DNA of 64,000 nucleotides, from assembly GCA_016292135.1 (NCBI GenBank), contig JAEFAZ010000001.1, positions 434,001-498,000 of the forward strand, read 5' to 3'. Of this stretch, positions 11,846 to 19,517 are shown piece by piece; positions within the stretch are counted from its first letter, which is position 1; every line of letters starts with the position of its first letter. The stretch comes from Saccharofermentans sp. GTDB lineage: Bacteria > Bacillota > Clostridia > Saccharofermentanales > Saccharofermentanaceae. Below the pieces are notes generated by a model. It saw only the letters and a list, made by a program, of their open reading frames with translations. It did not search any database and was not told the DNA's origin. The translations under genes and the position numbers were made by a program.

Positions 11846-12877
11846 TCAGTCTTGTGCAGAACTGTCATATTTCCGGGAGCAGCCGTAGTCCCTTATATCC
11901 AGTATCACACCTTTCGAGGCCGCATATGACTTGTAGGATGCGAGCTGCGCCCTTACGTCAGGATCGCTGTTGGAAGGGACTATCACCAGGAGCCTTTTGG
12001 ACCTGATATCGTTGACAACATAGTCGGTCCCCTTGTAATTGAGCTTATCCCCGTTGAACTTGGCCAATCTGTTTATATCATATTTGATCGATTTTGCGAG
12101 ACCTTTTCCGGAAACGTAATCAGGAGCCGTAAGGTCCATGGACAGGATCGTGGTCACCTCCCCATCCTCATATCTGTCAACGACCGGGAACATATAAGGC
12201 AGGTTTGCGCCGTATTTGTCTGTAAAATACTGTCCTCTTACGAAATTGTCCTTCCTCCAGATATCGTCTTCACCGGCATCAGGCACGGCCGTCCCGTTAA
12301 GGTAAAGAGAAAAATCACCGTATACAGGGATCGATGTCACGCAGGACCTGCCGATGTCTCCGAGGATCGTACTGATCTTGTATTCAGCCGTCATATAGAC
12401 CACATTATGATTGTCATCTATATCGAAAATGACATTTATGTAAGACGGCATGAAGAGCTCGGAACCGTTATTCCTCTCTTTGTAGCCTGCTGCGATATCG
12501 GAAGCGGTCCTTTTCGCAAGGACACCCTCAAGGACGAGTTCCCTGATGCTTCCGCCGCTCAAGTCATCTGCGGCAATGCCTATCTTGCTTATCGCCGCAA
12601 CGGCTTCTGCCGCTTTAACTGCAACGCTCGACCTCAGCTCGCTGTCAGGGATCGCATTGGAGACCGTCGAGACGATGTCCCCTGCCGTAGTTATGGCCGG
12701 AAAAAGGGTCGCCAGCTTTTCCGAAGTCTGTTCACAGGACCTCTGCATAAGGATATCCGCTCTTATGAAAGCAATGATGCTTACGACCGCGGTGATAAAG
12801 ACCAGAACGACCGAAAATGATATCGCCCCCTCAAGGGATGCTGAGCCTCTCCTGTTTTTTTGTTCACTTATCTTCAT
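11846..12877 (-). CDS. TadE-like pilus-assembly/pseudopilin protein
   Basis: 343 aa. The ATG at 12877 (MKISEQKNRRG) is chosen because GGGAGG stands six bases upstream. The N-terminus has the TadE layout: a basic stretch, then a Gly-Ser-Ala-SLEGAISFSVVLVFITAVVSI segment, that is, a short charged leader, a conserved Glu at the start of the hydrophobic helix, and one transmembrane segment (about 17-42). The rest is a predicted extracytoplasmic domain with no recognised enzymatic motif. It overlaps the upstream DUF5702-like gene by 14 bases and is last in a three-gene cluster. No Tad ATPase or TadB/C genes are nearby. Confidence 0.65.
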   Translation of the reverse strand: MKISEQKNRRGSASLEGAISFSVVLVFITAVVSIIAFIRADILMQRSCEQTSEKLATLFPAITTAGDIVSTVSNAIPDSELRSSVAVKAAEAVAAISKIGIAADDLSGGSIRELVLEGVLAKRTASDIAAGYKERNNGSELFMPSYINVIFDIDDNHNVVYMTAEYKISTILGDIGRSCVTSIPVYGDFSLYLNGTAVPDAGEDDIWRKDNFVRGQYFTDKYGANLPYMFPVVDRYEDGEVTTILSMDLTAPDYVSGKGLAKSIKYDINRLAKFNGDKLNYKGTDYVVNDIRSKRLLVIVPSNSDPDVRAQLASYKSYAASKGVILDIRDYGCSRKYDSSAQD

Positions 12878-14267
12878 AGAAGGCCTCCCTGTCATACATC
12901 TCATATTTTCTGTAGCATTCGAGTTCGTAAGTCCCTGCGTAACTTACCGCGTTGACCGCAATGAACATATCGCCGTATTCGCGCTTCAAAACCTCGAGCA
13001 TCCTCGGCAGGACGAGCGGGTACGGGACCAGAAGAGCGAAGGAGAACAGGAAATCCCTGTAACTCACCTTGATATATTCGGTATCGTTCTCCTTAAAGAC
13101 CGATATCCTCTCCCCTTTCTCGAGCTTATCGAGATCAGCAAGGCCTTTTACCGAAGCGCAAAGACCGGTAATACACATCTCCATGACCTTTGGAGGTATC
13201 TCAACCATGCCTTCGCTTACCGCCGCGATGACTTCCGACAAGACCAGTGCAACGACTGAGACGACCGACGTGAACTTCTTATCACGTCTGAGCTTGAGGA
13301 AATTGATCCCGGACAAGGCTCCGTGTATGGCAGCCGAGATTCCGAGACAGGCTGCCTTTCCGTTGATCCCGGTTATCAGGTGCTCCGTATCGTATTCATT
13401 GTTTTCGTGTATATCCGAAAAGGCTGTTCCGTTGACAGTAGAATCCGACTCGTTGGGGACTCTGCAGTCGAAGTTATATGAAGCATAGTGGGCACAGTAT
13501 AACTGCATGCCGGTAAGCTCGCCGATATCGGATATGTGCTCGTTATATTCGATGAACTTGTTCAGGGAATCCAGGATCCAACCCGTATCACCGAGGGATT
13601 GCTTGATGTCAGTATTATCAAGATCGTTGCTGTCATCTTTCAGGCCCTGTCTGAAATCGTAGAAAAGGTCCGAATTTTCAAGGATGGATGATATATCAAT
13701 ATCTTCGTCTATACCGGACAGGATCTGTTCGAGTTTGGACGCTCCGCTCAATATGTCGGAAAGATATTCTGAGGCCTTGCTCCCCCTGAATTCCTTAAGC
13801 TTATCGATAAGACCCGTCTTATCTATCTCCTTGATGACTTCGCCGAACTGTGTGATCAGCTGGCTTCCCATGACACCGGGCAAACGGTAACCGTAGTATT
13901 CGGCGATCACCCTTCTTAAGCAGTCTGCATCGAAACTTTCCGGAGCATAGACCGTAAGACCGCTGCCGTCTTTATGTCCGTTCGCTTCCAGGACTCGGTT
14001 AAAGATCTCGTCATCAACATCCTGAAGAGAATAAGCATAGATACCGTAAACATTAAACAGTTCCCTGTTGTAATCTGCCAGAACGCATTCCGCCTGGGCT
14101 TTAAGCGCACGGCTGACTGCAAGCCTGTAGTCGAGATCCCAAAGGAACGCGACAAAAGTCGTTTCCACGAGTATCAGCGCGGCCAGTATTATCGCCAGGA
14201 AGAGTGTGATCGCGCCTTTCTTGCTGCGGAGACGGCGCGGCATCCTCCGCCTGATAAAGGAGGACAT
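12864..14267 (-). CDS. DUF5702-like pilus-associated membrane protein
   Basis: 467 aa from the ATG at 14267, which overlaps the preceding stop (TGATG) and has GGGAGG six bases upstream; the longer open frame to 14333 has no ribosome site. It has a basic N-terminus (RRRMPRRLRSKKG), then one transmembrane helix (ITLFLAIILAALILVETTFVAFLW), then a large extracytoplasmic region, with further hydrophobic stretches near residue 305 and 375. This layout matches the DUF5702 family, commonly found beside TadE/TadG-like genes in Clostridia. Its function is not established; a role as a minor component of a Tad/Flp-type pilus is the usual inference. Confidence 0.6.
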   Translation of the reverse strand: MSSFIRRRMPRRLRSKKGAITLFLAIILAALILVETTFVAFLWDLDYRLAVSRALKAQAECVLADYNRELFNVYGIYAYSLQDVDDEIFNRVLEANGHKDGSGLTVYAPESFDADCLRRVIAEYYGYRLPGVMGSQLITQFGEVIKEIDKTGLIDKLKEFRGSKASEYLSDILSGASKLEQILSGIDEDIDISSILENSDLFYDFRQGLKDDSNDLDNTDIKQSLGDTGWILDSLNKFIEYNEHISDIGELTGMQLYCAHYASYNFDCRVPNESDSTVNGTAFSDIHENNEYDTEHLITGINGKAACLGISAAIHGALSGINFLKLRRDKKFTSVVSVVALVLSEVIAAVSEGMVEIPPKVMEMCITGLCASVKGLADLDKLEKGERISVFKENDTEYIKVSYRDFLFSFALLVPYPLVLPRMLEVLKREYGDMFIAVNAVSYAGTYELECYRKYEMYDREAFYEDK

Positions 14268-14545
14268 CAAAGACCTCCCACTGAATCGTATATGATCCTG
14301 TAGTTGTCCGATATGCCCGACAGTAATGTGCAAAGGTCCTCGGCTGATGAATTGACAGCCCTGACCCCGTCTATATCCTTACTGTTAAAGACCCCTCCCT
14401 CTTCTGACATGTAAGCTATCTCTCTTATCCCTTCCCGGGTCTTGTGGAAACCGTCGACCGTCACTTCCTGTGAACCCGTTATAAGGAAAGCCGTCAGCAG
14501 CATTATCAAGGTAAAGACGATCGAATACTCTATGCTCGAACCCAT
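14267..14545 (-). CDS. Small pilin/TadE-like protein
   Basis: 92 aa. The start is ATG at 14545 (MGSSIEYSIVFTLIML), fixed by GGAGGTGATCTT immediately upstream; the open frame extends 14 codons further without support. The N-terminal eight residues end in a Ser-Ile-Glu motif entering a hydrophobic helix (about 6-24), the arrangement of class IV pseudopilins and TadE-like proteins (Glu at position 5 or 6 of the mature helix). The remainder is a short soluble tail. It is the first gene of the three-gene cluster, and the 14610-14662 region upstream carries an element shared with the comEC upstream region. Confidence 0.6.
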   Translation of the reverse strand: MGSSIEYSIVFTLIMLLTAFLITGSQEVTVDGFHKTREGIREIAYMSEEGGVFNSKDIDGVRAVNSSAEDLCTLLSGISDNYRIIYDSVGGL

Positions 14546-14609
14546 AAGATCACCTCCGTTGATCGATATAAAGATATCATCCGACATCCGGAGGGAAAAA
14601 ATAACTACA

Positions 14610-14662
14610 ATCGTCTCACAAATGCCTACAAATCAGGCAAAAAATCTAACAAAAACGACAAA
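14610..14662 (-). promoter_or_regulatory. Candidate regulatory element upstream of pilin-like cluster, shared with comEC
   Basis: Plus-strand ATCGTCTCACAAAT at 14610-14623 matches ATCGTCTTACAAAT at 39290-39303 in 13 of 14 bases, with a looser match continuing to GCAAAAA. A second 14-mer, ACAAAAACGACAAA (14649-14662), occurs as its exact reverse complement at 39354-39367. Both regions lie just upstream of minus-strand genes (pilin-like cluster and comEC). The function is inferred only from the shared positions. Confidence 0.4.
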
Positions 14663-14701
14663 TTGTATGGAAGTCTACCAAACCGCTCGGAATTAAGCAG
14701 C

Positions 14702-14730
14702 AAAAAAGCCCCGCAGCATCACCGCGGGGC
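14702..14730 (-). terminator. Rho-independent terminator after pheT
   Basis: On the minus strand GCCCCGC, a 9-base loop, GCGGGGC, then six T. It lies 20 bases past the pheT stop and separates pheST from the pilin-like cluster. Confidence 0.9.
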
Positions 14731-14749
14731 CTGAAAGTTCAGTTTACTC

Positions 14750-17185
14750 TTATCTGAGCTTAGCGTTATGCGATTTATCGAGGGCAGCAAGGACCTCGTT
14801 ATAGGCAGGAGCGATATCACTGTCGTTCAACGTCTTGTCATCTGCCCTGAAGACCAGAGAGATAGCAACAGACTTATTGTCACCGAGCTTCTCGTCCTCG
14901 TATACGCTGAGGAATTTAACATCCTTAAGGAGATTTCCGCCTGCCTTCTTGGCTGTCTTCATAATCTGGCCTACTTCTACGGATCTGTCGACGATAAGAG
15001 ACAGGTCTCTCGTGATAGCCGGGAATCTCGGAAGAGGCTTATAAACGCGTGCGGACTTGGCAGCGGCGATAAGCTTTTCGATATCGATATCAAAGATACA
15101 GAGTTTCTCGGGGCAGTCGAAGTTATCAGCCGTCTCGGGATGGATGATGCCGACTGTGCCGGCAGGTCTGCCGTTAACCGAAAGTGTTGCAGTGCGTCCG
15201 GGATGGAATGTCGGATCGTCCTTCAGCTGTTCAAAGCCGTAAGACCTGATACCGAGGACCGTAAGCAATTCTTCGATAACGCCCTTTACATTGTAGAAGA
15301 CGTCTGCGCTGTCCGTTGCCGTGTCGGTGTCATATGAGAATCCGCAGAGAGTCCTTCTCTCGTAAGGAAGCTTGGAAGGATCCTCATCAGGAAGATACAC
15401 ATATGCCGCCTCGAAAACGCTTGCCTTTGATGTGCCGCGGTTGGCATTACGGGATGCGATGCGGAGCATGGAAGGTATCATGGAAGTTCTCATAACGGAG
15501 GAATCATCACCCAAAGGATTGGAGATGACCACCTGGCGTCTGAGATCAGAATCAGCGGGAAGTCTCATCTTATCAAGATCAGAGGGAGATTCGAAGGAAT
15601 AAGTGATCGCTTCGAAGAATCCGCATGATACCAGGCTGTTGCGGATCTTCTCCGTAACCTGCTGCTCCTTGTTGCGGCCACCAAGGGTGGTCGTCTTGCC
15701 GGAAAGGAGCGTTGCTTCGATCTTGTTGTATCCGTAGAATCTTGCAACTTCCTCTGCGATGTCAGCCTCGGCTACAAGATCGGGACGGTATGAAGGCGCG
15801 ATGATCGTATTGACGCCGTCAATGTCTTCAAATGTGCATCCCAATGCGGTCAAAGTATCGACCATGAAGGACTCATCAGCGTTGATGCCGAGGAATTCAT
15901 TGATCTTGGCGGGACGGAAAGGGATCTTGTTGACTTCGATCTTTGTGGGATAGTTGTCAATAACTCCCTGGCAGACCTTGCCCGCGCCGAGCAGTTCAAC
16001 GAGTTCGCATGCGCGGTCGAGAGCTCTCATGGCATTGGCGGGATCGAGACCTTTCTCATATCTTGAAGAAGCCTCGGTACGAAGGCCGTTCTTGATGGCT
16101 GTCCTTCTTACGGATACACCGTTGAATGTTGCGGACTCGAAGAGGATCTCTTTTGTCGTGGGCAGGACTTCGGAATTAGCGCCGCCCATGACGCCTGCGA
16201 GAGCGCAGATCTTCTCTTCGTCAGCGATAACGAGCATATCCGATGTAAGAACATGGTCATTAGCAGCTTCATTGTTGTCAAGTGTCTTAACGACCTCGCC
16301 GTCCTTTGCACGTCTTACGATGATGTGGTTATTGGCAAGGTAATCAAGGTCGAATGCATGCATCGGCTGACCCAGTTCGAGACATACATAGTTCGTGATG
16401 TCAACGATGTTGTTGATGGGTCTCATGCCTGCCGCGATGAGCTTTTCAGCCATCCAGTCAGGGGAAGGTCCGATAACGACATCCTCAACGATCCTGGAAC
16501 AATATCTGTAGCAAAGATCGGGTGCTTCGATATCGACCTTAGCGATATCCTTGATGTCGCGTGTTCCCTCAAGCTTGAGCTTGGGAGAAACAGGACGGAA
16601 TTCATGACCTAACGTGACTGCTGCTTCCCTGCCCAGACCTTCGATGGAGAAACAGTCGGGACGGTTGGATGTGATCTCGAAATCAAGTGTTACGAGATTA
16701 TCAAGGTTCAATATCTCACGCATATCGGTTCCTACTTCAGGAACGGGATCCAGATCCTTAAGGTCCCAAAGTCCGTAAACGTCAGCACCGGGCTTGCCCT
16801 GAGCTGCAGCACCGAGTTCCTCACCGGAACAGCACATGCCGAAGCTCTCGACTCCGCGGATCTTGCCCTTCTTGATCGTTATCTCGGGGAGCTCTGCGCC
16901 TACCGTTGCAACGGGACAGAGCATTCCTTCGTAAACATTGGGCGCACCGCAGACGATCTGAACGTCACGGCCGAACTTGTCACCCAGATCGACCTTCAGG
17001 ATATGAAGATGGTCGGAATCGGGATGTTCTGCGACTGACAGGATCTTGCCGGCAACAACACCGGAGAGCTTGCAGTCGATTATCTCTTCAACCTTGGAGC
17101 CGGACATCGTCAGCGCATCGCCCAGTTCCTTGGCGGAAACGTCTATATCAGTGAAATCTTTAAGCCAGATAACAGGAGCTTTCAT
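14750..17185 (-). CDS. pheT: Phenylalanine-tRNA ligase beta subunit
   Basis: Large subunit of the alpha2-beta2 enzyme that charges tRNA-Phe. 811 aa. Domain order: N-terminal EMAP/OB-like tRNA-binding domain (VVAGKILSVAEHPDSDHLHI, about 44-63), the B3/B4 editing domain (EITSNRPDCFS and following), the B5 domain, the catalytic-like core (SGFFEAITYSF-type region, here CGFFEAITYSF), and the C-terminal FDX-ACB anticodon-binding domain (PRFPAITRDLSLIVD). Full length. It lies 23 bases downstream of pheS, forming the usual pheST operon, with a strong terminator after it. Confidence 0.98.
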   Translation of the reverse strand: MKAPVIWLKDFTDIDVSAKELGDALTMSGSKVEEIIDCKLSGVVAGKILSVAEHPDSDHLHILKVDLGDKFGRDVQIVCGAPNVYEGMLCPVATVGAELPEITIKKGKIRGVESFGMCCSGEELGAAAQGKPGADVYGLWDLKDLDPVPEVGTDMREILNLDNLVTLDFEITSNRPDCFSIEGLGREAAVTLGHEFRPVSPKLKLEGTRDIKDIAKVDIEAPDLCYRYCSRIVEDVVIGPSPDWMAEKLIAAGMRPINNIVDITNYVCLELGQPMHAFDLDYLANNHIIVRRAKDGEVVKTLDNNEAANDHVLTSDMLVIADEEKICALAGVMGGANSEVLPTTKEILFESATFNGVSVRRTAIKNGLRTEASSRYEKGLDPANAMRALDRACELVELLGAGKVCQGVIDNYPTKIEVNKIPFRPAKINEFLGINADESFMVDTLTALGCTFEDIDGVNTIIAPSYRPDLVAEADIAEEVARFYGYNKIEATLLSGKTTTLGGRNKEQQVTEKIRNSLVSCGFFEAITYSFESPSDLDKMRLPADSDLRRQVVISNPLGDDSSVMRTSMIPSMLRIASRNANRGTSKASVFEAAYVYLPDEDPSKLPYERRTLCGFSYDTDTATDSADVFYNVKGVIEELLTVLGIRSYGFEQLKDDPTFHPGRTATLSVNGRPAGTVGIIHPETADNFDCPEKLCIFDIDIEKLIAAAKSARVYKPLPRFPAITRDLSLIVDRSVEVGQIMKTAKKAGGNLLKDVKFLSVYEDEKLGDNKSVAISLVFRADDKTLNDSDIAPAYNEVLAALDKSHNAKLR

Positions 17186-17208
17186 ATTCTCTTGGTCCTC
17201 CCTTTACA

Positions 17209-18240
17209 TCACTTGAATTGCTCTAAGAATCTGACATCGTTCTCATAGAGAAGTCTGATGTCATCGATCCCGTAACGGCCCATTGCCGTTCTCTCAACGC
17301 CGATACCGAAAGCGAAGCCGCTGTAGACCTCAGGGTCTATACCGCAGTTGGAAAGAACCTCGGGGTGAACCATGCCGGCACCCAAGACCTCGATCCAGCC
17401 TTCGTTCTTGCAGACACGGCATCCGCATCCGCCGCAGGACCAGCATGTGAGGTCGACCTCAACTGAAGGTTCCGTGAACGGGAAATGGTGAGGCCTGAGC
17501 CTGATCTCCGTGTTGTCTCCGAAGAGCTTTTTCGCGAAGAGCCTTAAGGAACCAACGAGGTCGCCCATCGTAACGCCCTTATCGACAACAAGGCCTTCGA
17601 TCTGGTGGAATACAGGAGAATGCGTGGAATCAAGAGCATCGGATCTGTATACCTTACCGGGGCAGATGACCTTGATCGGGGGCTTGGTCTGCTCCATTAT
17701 CCTGATCTGCATACCGGATGTCTGCGTACGCAGAAGGATATTGTCGTTGATATAGAAAGTATCCTGGGTATCTCTTGCAGGATGTCCCTCAGGGATCCTC
17801 AGGAGCTCGAAATTGTATTTGTCATACTCGACCTCGGGTCCTTCGCCGATCGAATAACCCAGACCGAGGAAGATATCGCAGATCTCGTTGATCGCCATAT
17901 TAAGGGGATGTCTTGCGCCGGAGCCCTTAAACTGTGAAGGCAGTGTAACGTCTATAACCTCACGGGCCAGCTTCTTGCTGCCCTCTTCAGCCTTGATCCT
18001 GGCTGTAACTTCTTCGAGAGACTCTTCCATATGAGTCCTGACTTCATTGGCGATCTTTCCGATCTCAGGTCTTTCCTCGGGTGTAAGTCCGCCCATACCG
18101 CGCAATACGCCGGTCAAAGAACCCTTCTTCCCGAGATAAGAAACTCTCAGTTTCTCGGCAGCCTCAGAATCGGATATCTGTGCTATATCCTTATCGAATT
18201 CGTCACGTAAAGCCAACAGTGATTCTTTCATGTCACTCAT
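17209..18240 (-). CDS. pheS: Phenylalanine-tRNA ligase alpha subunit
   Basis: Catalytic alpha subunit of PheRS. 343 aa: N-terminal coiled coil (about 1-90), then the class II aaRS core with GSGARHPL, FxxxGY-(S)-x-GPEVE ([15 protein letters not shown], motif region 1), the motif-2 stretch [20 protein letters not shown], and motif 3 ([13 protein letters not shown]). [18 protein letters not shown] cysteine cluster sits before motif 3, as in other Firmicutes PheS. The start ATG is preceded by CGGAGG. The leader between the upstream gene and the ATG is only about 80 bases, too short for a T-box. Confidence 0.98.
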   Translation of the reverse strand: MSDMKESLLALRDEFDKDIAQISDSEAAEKLRVSYLGKKGSLTGVLRGMGGLTPEERPEIGKIANEVRTHMEESLEEVTARIKAEEGSKKLAREVIDVTLPSQFKGSGARHPLNMAINEICDIFLGLGYSIGEGPEVEYDKYNFELLRIPEGHPARDTQDTFYINDNILLRTQTSGMQIRIMEQTKPPIKVICPGKVYRSDALDSTHSPVFHQIEGLVVDKGVTMGDLVGSLRLFAKKLFGDNTEIRLRPHHFPFTEPSVEVDLTCWSCGGCGCRVCKNEGWIEVLGAGMVHPEVLSNCGIDPEVYSGFAFGIGVERTAMGRYGIDDIRLLYENDVRFLEQFK

Positions 18241-18319
18241 AGCATATAACCTCCGGGGTCGACTATAGTCACGTCCTTAATAAAAACGCAAGTTAGAATA
18301 TAGCACAATAATAAAAATA

Positions 18320-18979
18320 TTAAAAGAACGGATTATGGCTGATCTCAAAACCTATATCTGTTGCAGGTCCGTGCCCAGGATAAACCTTAAGATCCTTGGG
18401 GAGCGTGGCAAAGAAAGCAACGGAAGCCATCATCTGCTCTTCGCTTCCCGTCTCGAAATCACATCTTCCGACACTTCCGCAAAAGAGCGCATCGCCGGTG
18501 AAAAGAGCTTTATCAACGACTTTTCCGTCCTCATACTCTTCGAAAAGGACCGATACGGAGCCACTCGTATGTCCGGGCGTGGAATATACAGCCGTTCTTA
18601 CACCACCGGCCTCATCACCGGTTAAGAAGCGGCCGTCAACAGCCGTGATATCGGTCGTTACATCCTTAAACGCCCTCCCCCTGAAAGTAAGATCGGAGCA
18701 GTTGGCCGAAGCTCTTGCCAGGAGCGGCCTGTCCTTGACGGACATATAGACCGGGGCGTCCGGATACATCTCCTTCCACTCTTCCATGTAAAACATGTGA
18801 TCGAAGTGGCCGTGGGTTACGAATACGGCTGCCGGACCGTTCTTTTCGAAAAGCTCCTTTATACCGCCTCTTATCGAGTCAGGCGGACACGAGGGGTCAA
18901 CAATAAAAAATGCATCCTGTATTTCTACAAGATACATATTTGACTGAACAGGTCCCAGAGGGATAACGCAGATGTTCAT
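18320..18979 (-). CDS. MBL-fold metallo-hydrolase (glyoxalase II-like)
   Basis: 219 aa; the ATG at 18979 (MNICVIPLGPVQSNMYL) is the family-typical N-terminus. The open frame to 19357 is an artefact lying over the upstream gene. The metal ligands are visible: THGHFDH (HxHxDH), a distal His in STPGHTSG, Asp in FTGDALF, and the last His in VYPGHGPATD. The subfamily (YcbL-like) hydrolyses thioesters such as S-lactoylglutathione in some members, but the substrate here is unproven. It sits 10 bases after the methylglyoxal-synthase-like gene, which makes a link to methylglyoxal or glyoxalase chemistry attractive, though that neighbour lacks key residues. Confidence 0.85.
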   Translation of the reverse strand: MNICVIPLGPVQSNMYLVEIQDAFFIVDPSCPPDSIRGGIKELFEKNGPAAVFVTHGHFDHMFYMEEWKEMYPDAPVYMSVKDRPLLARASANCSDLTFRGRAFKDVTTDITAVDGRFLTGDEAGGVRTAVYSTPGHTSGSVSVLFEEYEDGKVVDKALFTGDALFCGSVGRCDFETGSEEQMMASVAFFATLPKDLKVYPGHGPATDIGFEISHNPFF

Positions 18980-18989
18980 GGAAAAAGCT

Positions 18990-19415
18990 TTATCCTTCGG
19001 TATCTTCAGGCGAATCAGCCTCTGAGGAATCGGTCCAGGTACGGTAATCGAGATAACCCTGATCGATGCCGACGATAAGGATCTCGGCACTCGCGATATT
19101 GGTCGCATAAGGAATATTCTGGATGTCACAGGCGTCAAGCAGATCCTTTTGGCCGGCATCCTGATCGTCGTGACCGTCGTGGAGATAGATGACGCAGTCG
19201 ATCTCATTGAACTCGGCTCTCGAAGCAAGCTGCTTGAAACCGGTGGAATAATCAACGGAAAGACCGGACACGTCAAGACCGGCCGCCGAATTGAGCAGCT
19301 TAGCAGTGTTGTAGATAGATATGAGCTGATGCTTCTCAAGCTGGCACCTGTAGGCAATACAGAAATTGACCAGCAATTCCATCTTGCGGTTGTCAGCCAT
19401 TAAAACTATCTTCAT
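18990..19415 (-). CDS. Methylglyoxal-synthase-like domain protein (catalytic residues missing)
   Basis: 141 aa with the MGS-like fold pattern: MADNRKMELLVNF at the start, IYNTAKLLNSAAGLDV (the TGTTG-type strand/helix), EIDCVIYLHD, and IPYATNIASAEILI, which matches the IPVATNVATADF signature. Against the E. coli MgsA sequence as I recall it, three catalytic positions are changed: the HD at 19-20 becomes AD (residues 7-8), the GGDQQ loop with Asp71 becomes STGFKQ (57-62), and His98 falls on an Asp in DDQD. It may therefore bind phosphate or a nucleotide rather than make methylglyoxal. It has its own promoter with a palindrome over the -35, and is co-directional with the MBL hydrolase. Confidence 0.7.
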   Translation of the reverse strand: MKIVLMADNRKMELLVNFCIAYRCQLEKHQLISIYNTAKLLNSAAGLDVSGLSVDYSTGFKQLASRAEFNEIDCVIYLHDGHDDQDAGQKDLLDACDIQNIPYATNIASAEILIVGIDQGYLDYRTWTDSSEADSPEDTEG

Positions 19416-19445
19416 CTATGATCTCCTGTACCTATTATCCTCAAA

Positions 19446-19476
19446 ATTATATAAATCCACACTTATTGTACAATAA
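19446..19476 (-). promoter_or_regulatory. Promoter with palindromic operator-like site
   Basis: On the minus strand TTGTAC-16-TATAAT (19446-19473), upstream of the MGS-like gene. The -35 is embedded in a perfect 14-base palindrome, TTATTGTACAATAA (19463-19476), a good place for a repressor to bind. Confidence 0.55.
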
Positions 19477-19517
19477 ACACCGAAATTTTAACACACTTTT
19501 TTGTGTAATTTGCAAAA

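Noticed and set aside
18241..18319. T-box leader for pheST
   Set aside because: Only about 80 bases are available and no specifier stem or T-box sequence was seen.
18980..19357. 126-residue N-terminal extension of the MBL hydrolase
   Set aside because: It overlaps the MGS-like gene in another frame and has a Ser/Arg-rich shadow composition; the internal ATG at 18979 gives the normal family N-terminus.
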